DNA of 64,000 nt, taken from assembly GCF_001984155.1 (NCBI RefSeq), contig NZ_MTQO01000051.1:62001-126000 (forward strand), read 5' to 3'. The number at the start of each line of letters is the position of its first letter. Position 1 is the stretch's first letter. Both the position numbers and the translations under genes were made by a program. The notes beneath the pieces are model-generated. The model saw only the letters and a list, made by a program, of their open reading frames with translations, did not search any database and had not been told where the DNA came from. This document shows positions 18,444-26,025 of this stretch, one piece after another. The stretch is from Actinosynnema sp. ALI-1.44 (lineage in GTDB: Bacteria > Actinomycetota > Actinomycetes > Mycobacteriales > Pseudonocardiaceae).

Positions 18444-19730
18444 TCAGGCCAGTTCGACGTAATCGAGTTCGGCCCACCGCGAGCGGTACTGGAACCGCAG
18501 CGTGTTCCAGCCGGGCTTGAGCGTGACGTCCAGTGCGACCTCGCTCCACTTGTCCCAGCCCCGGTTGGGGTAGGTCACCACGTGTTGCGTGCCGCCGTTC
18601 ACCGTCACCGTGTGCTGTGCGTCGCCGTAACCCGCCGCGTACCGGACATGTGCGGTGTAGTTGCCCGCGGCGGGCGCGTACACGGTGATGTCGACCCAAC
18701 TGTCGTTGTAGTCGAGCTTTCCGACGACCGATCCCTGCGACGCGCCGGGCACGCCGTTGCGGACTTCCGCGTGGTTGACGGCGCCGCGCTCGGCCTCGTG
18801 GCGGACCCGGCTGCCTCGCACGACGGGATAGTCGTTGGCCCATCCCAGTTCGGCGACGTACATGTACCGCGCGTTGTTCACCCAGCCGTGGAAGAAGATC
18901 CGATCGGGGTGCGCGTCCGCGCCACCGGGGCCTTGCACGGCGCCGTCGAACGTGGCGGTGGTCATCAGCGGCCGGAACGCCTTGGTGTACCGGCCCGTGA
19001 TCGACGGCGAGACGGCGTAGTTCGTGAAGTAACCGTTGTTGACATACGAGCCGCCCGAGTAGAACAGCACGTACTGCGAGGCCCGGCGCACGAGTACAGG
19101 CGCCTCGATGACCCCGGCTTCCTCCGGGCGGTCGTTGCGGATCAACTCGGTGCGGCCACCGACGAACGTGACACCGTCGGCCTGGACTTGTTGCAACCAC
19201 ACGATCGCGGGCTTGCCGACGGCGTTGCCGTCGTTCTTGTACAACAGGTACCGCGTGCCGTTCGTGTCCACGAAGCTGCTTGGATCGATGTCGCCGCCCT
19301 CGGCGGCGTTGCACACGAGCGGGTTGGCGCCGGTCGCCGTGAACGGGCCGGTCGGGCTGGCCGATGTGGCCGCGCCGAGGCACATCCGCCCGACGGCCGC
19401 GCTGGGTCCGGTGAAGTACATCAGGTATCTGCCGTCGGCACGGCGGGACACGTCGGGCGCCCAGAAACCGCCGTTGCCCGCCCACACGGGTTTGTTCGGC
19501 AGTGCGTCGCCGTGCACGGTCCACGGCCCGGACGCCGAGGGCGCGCTGGCGACCTGTACCCGCCCGGCCTGGCTGCTTGTCGAGTAGGCGTAGTAGGTGC
19601 TGCCGACCTGCAACACGTCCGGGTCGGGGAAGTTGGCGGTGATCACGGCCTTGGGCGGGACGGCCGCGGTCGCGGCGCTTCCGCCGAGTACGGCCGTGAG
19701 GACCAGTAGTGGGACCAGGAGCATGCGCAT
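18444..19730 (-). CDS. Secreted glycoside hydrolase family 43 enzyme with C-terminal carbohydrate-binding module
   Basis: A 428-residue secreted enzyme starting at ATG 19730, preceded by GGAGG at seven bases. The signal peptide is MRMLLVPLLVLTAVLGGSAA. The five-bladed GH43 propeller shows the catalytic base Asp in ANFPDPDVL, the pKa-modulating Asp in DIDPSSFVD and the acid Glu in AGVIEAPVL. From about residue 310 a beta-sandwich module (HEAERGAVNH to the C terminus RWAELDYVELA) fits CBM35/CBM6. The likely role is arabinan, xylan or galactan side-chain hydrolysis outside the cell. Specificity within GH43 cannot be set by eye. Confidence 0.9.
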   Translation of the reverse strand: MRMLLVPLLVLTAVLGGSAATAAVPPKAVITANFPDPDVLQVGSTYYAYSTSSQAGRVQVASAPSASGPWTVHGDALPNKPVWAGNGGFWAPDVSRRADGRYLMYFTGPSAAVGRMCLGAATSASPTGPFTATGANPLVCNAAEGGDIDPSSFVDTNGTRYLLYKNDGNAVGKPAIVWLQQVQADGVTFVGGRTELIRNDRPEEAGVIEAPVLVRRASQYVLFYSGGSYVNNGYFTNYAVSPSITGRYTKAFRPLMTTATFDGAVQGPGGADAHPDRIFFHGWVNNARYMYVAELGWANDYPVVRGSRVRHEAERGAVNHAEVRNGVPGASQGSVVGKLDYNDSWVDITVYAPAAGNYTAHVRYAAGYGDAQHTVTVNGGTQHVVTYPNRGWDKWSEVALDVTLKPGWNTLRFQYRSRWAELDYVELA

Positions 19731-19882
19731 GGGTCGCCTCCGATGCAGGGTACTTCCTGTCATACAGCAACCAAATCCGGTCCGAAAGGGTCAACGGCTG
19801 ACCGGTCCACTTCTGGTCGGGAGACAGCCAGGTCAGCGCCATCCAATTTGCCTGAGTCAGTCAACTATTGGACGATGGACGG

Positions 19883-20407
19883 ATGAGCCGACTGGAGAAC
19901 TTGCTGGGTGCGCAGTCGTTGGCGCTGGCCGACCACTTGCTGGCGGCGGACATCGACGGCTCGGCGATGCCCGGTTCCGAACGCGCGGCGTTGGTGACGC
20001 TGCTGGCCCACCCCGACCGGTCGGTGCGGTGGCTCGGCGACGTCCTCGGCCTGACCAGTTCCGGCGGGACAAGGCTGGTCGACCGCCTGGTGGTCGCCGG
20101 ATGGGTCACCCGCACAGCGGGGGAGGACGCCCGCAGTCGCCTGGTGCGGCTGACCCGTACCGGCCGTGCACGGGCTCGACGGGTGTTGAGATCCAGGCAA
20201 ACCGTGCTCACCGCGGCGCTCGGCGCGTTGTCCGCGCAGGAACGCGCTCAGCTCGAGTCGTTGCTGGACAAAATGGTCACCGGCCTGGCCGAGACGCGGT
20301 TGCCCGCGTTGCGCGTATGCAGGTTGTGCGACCGGGACGCCTGCGCCGCTGAGGGCAAGCGATGTCCACTCGAGCACACGGTGATTGAGGGTGACCCGCA
20401 TGGGTAA
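19883..20407 (+). CDS. MarR-family regulator with Cys-rich tail
   Basis: A 174-residue regulator. The winged helix is visible at SVRWLGDVLGLTSSGGTRLV, followed by wing residues VTRTAGEDARSRLVRLTRTG and the dimer helix LGALSAQERAQLESLLDKM. The C terminus has Cys residues VCRLCDRDACAAEGKRCP, a pattern seen in actinomycete MarR proteins and possibly a thiol or metal switch. ATG 19883 is taken as start; an in-frame TTG at 19868 is possible. It overlaps the following MFS gene by 8 bases, so it is probably the local repressor of that exporter. Confidence 0.88.
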   Translation: MSRLENLLGAQSLALADHLLAADIDGSAMPGSERAALVTLLAHPDRSVRWLGDVLGLTSSGGTRLVDRLVVAGWVTRTAGEDARSRLVRLTRTGRARARRVLRSRQTVLTAALGALSAQERAQLESLLDKMVTGLAETRLPALRVCRLCDRDACAAEGKRCPLEHTVIEGDPHG

Positions 20408-21554
20408 GCCGTTGGTGCGGGAACGAACGGGCGTCAGCCGGGTGGTGCTGCCCGGTGCGGCGATGATCGCGGTCACCTTCGGACTCGCCCGTTACGGGTA
20501 CGGCCTGCTGCTGCCCGACATGCAGTCGGAGCTGCGGATGAGCGCCGACACCGCCGGGCTGATCTCGTCCGGCGCGTACGTGTCGTACCTGGTGGCCAAC
20601 TTCGCGGTGGTCTGGCTGACCGTCCGGTTCGGTCCGCGCTGGGCGGTGGGCGCGGCGGCGGGGCTGGCCTCGACCGGGATGGCGCTGGTCGCCGTCGCGG
20701 ACGGCGTGGTTTTGCTGGCAGCGGGTGTCATGGTCGCCGGTGCCGCCGCCGGTCTGGCGTTCCCGCCGTACGCCGACATTGTCGACGCGGAGCTGCCGGA
20801 GGGACGACGTGCGCTCGCGTGGTCGACGATCAGTTCCGGCACCGGGTGGGGCGTCGCGATCGCCGGGCCGATCGCTGTGGTGACCGGGCAGGACTGGCGG
20901 AGCGCCTGGTGGGTGTTCGTCGCGGTGGCGGTCGGCGTGGGCTGGCTCGCTGTGCGTCGTGCGCCCTCTCGCGGCGCGACGGCCGACCGTCCGATCCAGT
21001 TGAGCTGGTCGTGGTTCGTCTGCCCGCGGTCCGGTCCGCTGCTCGCGTCGGCCGTGCTGGTCGGCCTCGGCAGCGCGGTCTGGTGGGCGTTCAGCGTGGA
21101 CGCGATGCGGCAGGCCGGTATCTCCGCCACGTCGGCGCGGATCGTCTACGCCGTGTGCGGCGCGGCCAGCTTGCTGGCGTCCCTGACAGGCAAGGTCTTC
21201 CAGTGGCTCGGACTGCGCACCGGATTCATGATCAGTGTGGCGTTGCTCGCGGCAGCGCTGGTGCTGCTCGGCACCGGAACCGCGCGGCTGCCGCTGGTCG
21301 TGATCGCCGCGGTGCTGTTCGGCGCCAGTTACGCCGCGGTTGTGGCCGCCCAGGGCCTGTGGAGCTCCACTGTGTTCGCTGAACGCCCATCGGCCGGTCT
21401 TGCCGCGGTCAACACCGCGCTGACCATCGGGACCATCATCGGCCCCGCCGTCGCCGGAGCGCTGGTCGGCCAGGTCGGGTATCCGTCCGTCCTCGCCGCC
21501 GCGGCGGCATGTTGCGCGCTGGGCCTGGTGTGCGCGCCACCGCGTGGCAAATAG
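20400..21554 (+). CDS. MFS transporter
   Basis: A 384-residue transporter with about 12 hydrophobic helices; the first is AAMIAVTFGLARYGYGLLLP, with the MFS-like basic loop VWLTVRFGPRWAVG after helix 2. ATG 20400 lies inside the end of the MarR gene, giving translational coupling. The MarR-MFS pairing is typical of inducible drug or metabolite efflux. A strong bidirectional hairpin follows 16 bases after the stop. Confidence 0.9.
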   Translation: MGKPLVRERTGVSRVVLPGAAMIAVTFGLARYGYGLLLPDMQSELRMSADTAGLISSGAYVSYLVANFAVVWLTVRFGPRWAVGAAAGLASTGMALVAVADGVVLLAAGVMVAGAAAGLAFPPYADIVDAELPEGRRALAWSTISSGTGWGVAIAGPIAVVTGQDWRSAWWVFVAVAVGVGWLAVRRAPSRGATADRPIQLSWSWFVCPRSGPLLASAVLVGLGSAVWWAFSVDAMRQAGISATSARIVYAVCGAASLLASLTGKVFQWLGLRTGFMISVALLAAALVLLGTGTARLPLVVIAAVLFGASYAAVVAAQGLWSSTVFAERPSAGLAAVNTALTIGTIIGPAVAGALVGQVGYPSVLAAAAACCALGLVCAPPRGK

Positions 21555-21570
21555 GATTCGTCCGTGGGAA

Positions 21571-21606
21571 AGCGTCCACTCCTTCGCGCCTGGAGGAGTG
21601 GACGCT
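21571..21606. terminator. Bidirectional terminator hairpin
   Basis: A perfect 12-bp inverted repeat (AGCGTCCACTCC / GGAGTGGACGCT) with a 12-base loop lies between the convergent MFS gene and the small membrane ORF, whose stop it nearly touches. Confidence 0.85.
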
Positions 21607-21608
21607 CA

Positions 21609-21740
21609 CTAGGAAGCCGGGCGAACACCCTCGGTACGTCGGTCCACGAGCGCGGCCGGGCGTTGCTGCCGGGCCTCCATGCGGAGCATTCCCAGCGCGA
21701 ACAACATGACCACGAGCGGAGTCAGTAGCGCGATCCACAT
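21609..21740 (-). CDS. Small single-helix membrane protein (43 residues)
   Basis: A short gene from ATG 21740, with GAAGG just upstream. It has one hydrophobic helix (MWIALLTPLVVMLFALGML) and a basic tail (RMEARQQRP). It resembles a short conserved membrane peptide that I recall from streptomycetes. In this frame it also joins read-through of the damaged monooxygenase upstream, but its own start signal and compact hydrophobic helix argue for a separate gene. Function is unknown. Confidence 0.55.
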   Translation of the reverse strand: MWIALLTPLVVMLFALGMLRMEARQQRPAALVDRRTEGVRPAS

Positions 21741-21774
21741 GCCTTCGTGAATACCCACCTGAGCCGCGTCCAAC

Positions 21775-22832
21775 CTAGGCCGTGGCAAGTGCTTCCCGGC
21801 GCGCCCGGTGGGGCTGGCCGAACCAGTGGCCCAGGGCCGATTCGGGCCCGGGAGAATCGGGTCCGGCCCAGCACACGTACCCGTCCGGGCGAACGAGCAT
21901 CGGCTCGGTGACGCCGTCGACACGGTCGACACGGTCGACCCGACCGGACCACAGCGCGTCCACGTCAGTGAGTTCACCGGCGGGGTCGAGCAGGACACCG
22001 TGTCCATCAGCAGGCTTTGCGCCTGCACGTTGCGCAGCACGGCAGCCCCGACCGGGTGACGTTCCGCGTGGTAGGTGTCCAGCAGGTGCTCCGGTGCCCA
22101 GCCGTGCACGGCGGCGCCGAGTTTCCAGCCGAGGTTGAGCGCGTCCTGGATCCCGAGGTTCATGCCCTGTGCGCCGATCGGCAGGTGGATGTGGGCGGCG
22201 TCGCCTGCCAGGAACACCCGCTGGTGCCGGTACCGGGCGACCTGCCTGGCCGCGTTGGTGATCCGACGGGCGTAGCACAGTTCGACGAGCCGCACCCGGC
22301 CGCCGAAGACGACGCCGAGGCTGTCACGGATCTCGTCCTCGGTGACCGGGACGTCCCTGGGCAGCGAACCCGGTCCGCCGATGGCGAGCCGGAACAGCGG
22401 CCTGCCCTGCGGATCGGTGCCCAGTGGGAACACGCCGACCCAGTGCCCGTCCGCAGTGCGGGAATGCGTCACGGCACGCTCGGCACCGTCAAGCCGGGCG
22501 TCGGCGGCGAGGTGCGCCTCGAGGAATCCCTCGATCGCCACCTGCGGGATGGACCGCCACGGCAGCCGGTGCCTGCCACGGGTCCGCAGGAGGTGGATAC
22601 CGGCGAAATGCGCGACGCCCGCCGGGTAGCTCCCCGTGGCCAGCAACGGTTCCAGCAGACCACGCTGGTCGAAGGCCTGCTGTGTCCGGGATTGCACACC
22701 CCCGGCCTTGGACAGGTGGCTGCGCTGCGGCAGTTTGTCGACCAGGACGGCCGCCACACCGGCGACCCGCAGTTCGTTGGCCATGGTCAAGCCGGTCGGG
22801 CCCGCGCCGACGATGAGCACTTCGGTGTCCAT
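21775..22832 (-). pseudogene. FAD-dependent aromatic monooxygenase, disrupted by deletions
   Basis: ATG 22832 begins a normal PHBH-type flavin monooxygenase: MDTEVLIVGAGPTGLTMA (dinucleotide fold), then RGLLEPLL and IPQVAIEGFLEAHLA. The next 80-90 residues of the family, with the DG motif, are missing; the text jumps to GVFPLGTDPQGRPLFRL. The GD motif (VFLAGDAAHIHLPIGAQGMN) is intact. After VQAQSLLMD a second gap of perhaps 90 residues also changes frame: the true C-terminal end (GVLLDPAGEL, then MLVRPDGYVCWAG) continues in another frame to a stop at 21775. Two independent lesions make a working enzyme unlikely. It is divergent from an equally damaged Lrp regulator. Confidence 0.8.
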
Positions 22833-22941
22833 GGGTTCGCCCCCTCTGGTTCGTCTTGACGGCAACGCTCCGCCCGTCCGGCAACCCGCGCCAGGAACGG
22901 GGGCTGCGGCGTCACTATCCGACACCCGTACGGTCAGTTCG

Positions 22942-23289
22942 GTGGAATCCGACTTCGATGAGCTGGACAGGCGGCTCGTGCACGCACTGCAGATCGACCC
23001 CAGGGCCGCGTTCAGCGCGATCGCCGAGGTACTCGGCGTGTCGGATCGCACCATGCTCTCGGTAGCGCCCGTCCACCTGGAACAGACCGGCACGGCGTTG
23101 GCCGAGCACCCGGAGGTCGCGTTCGCGGGCGCCACAACCGGACCGACGAACCTGTTCGCGACCGTGGTGTGCCCCGACCAAAGGGAGCTGTACCGGTACT
23201 TGACCACCAGACTGGCAGCACTGCCCGCCATCACCCACGCCGAGACGGCGACAGTGATCAGAACACTGAAAAGAGCCGCACACCGCTGA
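22942..23289 (+). pseudogene. Double-domain Lrp/AsnC regulator reduced by an internal in-frame deletion
   Basis: The frame from GTG 22942 gives 115 residues. The first 35 (ESDFDELDRRLVHALQIDPR, then LGVSDRT) are the N-terminal HTH of a large actinomycete family with two tandem Lrp/AsnC modules. At VSDRT it jumps to SVAPVHLEQTGTALAEHP, which belongs to the second module's ligand-binding domain, and it ends normally (TLKRAAHR). About 200 residues are missing and the frame is preserved. The recognition helix of the HTH is incomplete, so DNA binding is doubtful. It lies divergently beside the damaged monooxygenase it presumably once controlled. Confidence 0.7.
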
Positions 23290-23447
23290 CCAGCCGACGC
23301 CGTGTCCATCCCGCCGACACCCGAAACATGCCTTCCGGCGCCTCAAGACGCGTGTTCGGACACTTCGAATCCCGCTGCCAGACGCAGCGTGACCTCGGGG
23401 TGCCCGAACGCATGTTCCAGGGTGTCTGAACGAGGACACGGGGTGGG

Positions 23448-24854
23448 TCAGGGCTTGAGACCACCGGGGAACAAGTACTGATCGGCAGGCCTGCCAGCAC
23501 CGTAAACCCAAGCGTCGAAGAAACCCTTCAAGCTCCTGTGCGCGACGAACTCCGTGTAACGCTGGAAGTCCTGCATCGAGGCGTTGCCATCGCGGCGCAA
23601 CGTCGGCCACGTCTTGAGCACGAAGTCGAACGCGTGCTGACCGATGTAGTTGCGCAGCGCGTGCAGCATCAGCGGGCCCTTCGAGTACACGTAGCTGAAC
23701 TCGTTGCCCGGACCCATGCCGTACAGCTTGCCGTTCCAGAACTTCGTCGGGGCCTTCTTGACGGCGTCCGCGTACTCCGTGTTGAGGTCGACGCCTTCCT
23801 TGGCCTCGTCCCACAGCCACTCCGCGTAGGACGCGAAGCACTCGTTCAGGCACACGTCACGCCAGTGTTGGACGGCCACCGAGTCGCCGTACCACTGGTG
23901 GGCGTTCTCGTGCACGATCACCGGAATCGTGCCCGCCCAGCCCGCCGAGTAGATCGGGCGGCTCATCGTCTCCAGTGAGAAGCCGATTTCCTCGTTGAGG
24001 AATATGCCGCCCGCCGCGTCGATGGGGTATTTGCCGAATTTCGACTCGAGGAAGTCGAGAATTTCCGGTAGGCGTGCTTCGGCCTGTTTGGCCGAATCGG
24101 GGACGCCGGGCGCGAACGCGCTGACAATCGGGGTGCCGTCCGCACGGGTGCGGCGGTCGAACGTCCATTTGTCGACCGCGACCGTCGTCATGTACGGCGC
24201 GATCGGCGTTTCCTCGGCCCACACGTGCGTGGTGCCGCCGTTGCCCTTGAAGGTGCCGCGTTCGCGGCCGTTGGCGATCACGCCCCATACGTCCGGGACG
24301 GTGAACGCGAGGTGGAAGGTGGCCTTGTCCAGCGGGGTGTCGTTGACCGGGTACCAGGTGGTCGCAGACTTCGGCTCCCCGGCGACGAACGCGCCGCCCG
24401 CCTTGGTGTACTGCCAGCCGTTGTTGCCCAGCGACGGGTCGCTGATCGGCGCGGGCACGCCGTGGTAGGCGATCTCGACGGTGAAGTTCTGGCCACGGCG
24501 CAGCGAACGCGACGGCGTGATCACCAGTTCGTGGTCGCCGCTGCGGCTGAACGCCGCCGCACGCCTGTCCACCCGCACGGAGTCGACAGTCAGGCCATGC
24601 AGGTCGAGGTTGAACGAGCTCAGCGACTGCGTCGCCCGAGCGGCGATGTTCTGGTTCCCGGTGAGCTGGTGCGACGCCGGGTCGTAGCCAACCTTGAGGT
24701 TGTAGTCGGCGACGTCGTACCCGCCGTTGCCGTCCTGTGGGTAGTAGCTGTCACCGGCGCCGTCGCTGCCCGGTTTCGGCTGACCCCAGCCGTCGCCCGC
24801 GACGGCCACCCCGGAGCCGAGGCAAAGGCAGCTCAGCACGGCCGCCGCGACCAC
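23448..24854 (-). CDS. Secreted M1-family metallopeptidase (start possibly frameshifted)
   Basis: A 468-residue zinc aminopeptidase-like enzyme with the HExxH motif as HENAHQWYGDSV and the third ligand Glu in LNECFASYAE. The substrate-binding region is GGIFLNEEIGFSLETM, a variant of GAMEN with LNEE. The N terminus is a signal peptide (VVVAAAVLSCLCLGSGVAVA). The frame offers only a weak GTG at 24854. A far better start, ATG 24876 with AGGAG five bases upstream, is one base out of frame because of the T5 run at 24861-24865 (A5 on the coding strand). Removing one base gives a perfect signal peptide. The protein lacks the large C-terminal domain of PepN, as in short secreted actinomycete M1 enzymes. 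Confidence 0.85.
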   Translation of the reverse strand: MVAAAVLSCLCLGSGVAVAGDGWGQPKPGSDGAGDSYYPQDGNGGYDVADYNLKVGYDPASHQLTGNQNIAARATQSLSSFNLDLHGLTVDSVRVDRRAAAFSRSGDHELVITPSRSLRRGQNFTVEIAYHGVPAPISDPSLGNNGWQYTKAGGAFVAGEPKSATTWYPVNDTPLDKATFHLAFTVPDVWGVIANGRERGTFKGNGGTTHVWAEETPIAPYMTTVAVDKWTFDRRTRADGTPIVSAFAPGVPDSAKQAEARLPEILDFLESKFGKYPIDAAGGIFLNEEIGFSLETMSRPIYSAGWAGTIPVIVHENAHQWYGDSVAVQHWRDVCLNECFASYAEWLWDEAKEGVDLNTEYADAVKKAPTKFWNGKLYGMGPGNEFSYVYSKGPLMLHALRNYIGQHAFDFVLKTWPTLRRDGNASMQDFQRYTEFVAHRSLKGFFDAWVYGAGRPADQYLFPGGLKP

Positions 24855-25039
24855 GACCGGTTTTTGGACCCCTCATATACGCTCCTGTCCGTTTGCGGCG
24901 GATCCGGCGCATTCCCTGGACGCACGCCGTGCCGACTCGCCAGGGCAACATATCCCCGCGAGCGCGTTTCCCGGCGATTCCCGTCGCCTTTGTCCGGATA
25001 ATCAGTACTTCCCCATCGACACCACTTGGGAGAACACCA

Positions 25040-25095
25040 ATGCGTGACATGAACCGCAGGGCATGGCTTGGTCTGGCGGCCGGGACCGTGGCACG
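25040..25095 (+). pseudogene. Truncated 5' end of a Tat-type secreted protein gene
   Basis: ATG 25040 (or 25049), with ggGAG upstream, starts MRDMNRRAWLGLAAG, which looks like the beginning of a twin-arginine or lipoprotein signal. After about 18 codons the sequence becomes the antisense of a regulator remnant and the frame continues only by chance to 25282. I infer a rearrangement joint at about 25085-25100 that removed the rest of the gene. Confidence 0.45.
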
Positions 25096-25099
25096 CGCG

Positions 25100-25940
25100 A
25101 CACCGATGACCGCGAGACGGTTCAGCCGCGTGGCGAGTGTGTGCACGGCATGCGTGGGCAGCAGATCGTCTGCCAGGGCGTTCTCCAGCACACGCAATGC
25201 GGGTGAGGTGTCTCCGGCAGCGGCCGCCTGGTCAATGGCGGTGACCGTGCGACTCACCCAGTTGGGCACGTCGCCTGCTTGACGGTGATGGTGCGCCGCC
25301 TGGCTCGGGTGCGCGCTGAGCAGGTCCGCCGCTCGTAGGTGCAGCGCACGACGGAGAGGGCGGGGGATGGATGTGTGCACCGCCTGCCGGGCAAGCGGAT
25401 GCCGCAGGCAATAGCGTTCGGTGTCCCACTCGAACAACACGGCTGCCGCGAGCGCGTTGGTCACCACCTGCCCGACCGACCCGAGCGGGACACCGGACAC
25501 GGCGGCCAGTTCCTCCTCGGTCGCGGGCGCGTCCAGCACCGCCGCTGCTCGCACGAGCGCGGTCCCGTCGTCGCCCAGTTCAGCCAAGCGGGCGGACATG
25601 CTGTCGCGCACCGGGATTGGGACGCCGACTGGATCCCGCAACACCGCATCGACGTCGAACGGGATACCAGCGGTCCGGCAGTGCAACTCGACCGCGAAAC
25701 CCGGCGGCGCGTCCGTCACCAGAGCGGCGACGTCGTCCGGTGTGAGCGGAGGCAGACACAGGTGAACTCGTCGCGTCGCAGCAGCTCCCGTACCAGTCTC
25801 GTCTTGCCAACGCCTGCCTCGCCTTCGATCAGCGCCAGGCCGGGCGAGCGGGTGAGCGCACTGGTCAGCTCGGCGAGTTCGGCGACGCGGCCGACGAACG
25901 GTTGCTCGGGCAGCCGTGGGACGGACCGACCGGGTTTCAT
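25100..25940 (-). pseudogene. LuxR-type AAA (LAL/MalT-like) regulator remnant with internal deletion and lost 3' end
   Basis: ATG 25940 (GGGAG upstream) begins the ATPase: PFVGRVAELAELTSALTRSP, then the Walker A IEGEAGVGKTRLV. About 45 residues in, at RRDEFTCVC, the reading frame changes. The sequence resumes as LPPLTPDDVAALVTDAPPGF, a segment normally some 150 residues further on. It then follows the family (LAELGDDGTALVRAAAVLDA, then LRHPLARQAVHTSIPRPLRR) until about 25100, where it abuts the stub of another gene. The C-terminal LuxR helix-turn-helix is gone. It cannot be functional as read. Confidence 0.75.
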
Positions 25941-26025
25941 CACGTCTCCCAGGAAGTGCTGTACGAGAACGGCACCGCCGGGCGGGAGCGGTTGTTCGCT
26001 CCCACCCGGCCGTGTCGAGTCGTGC

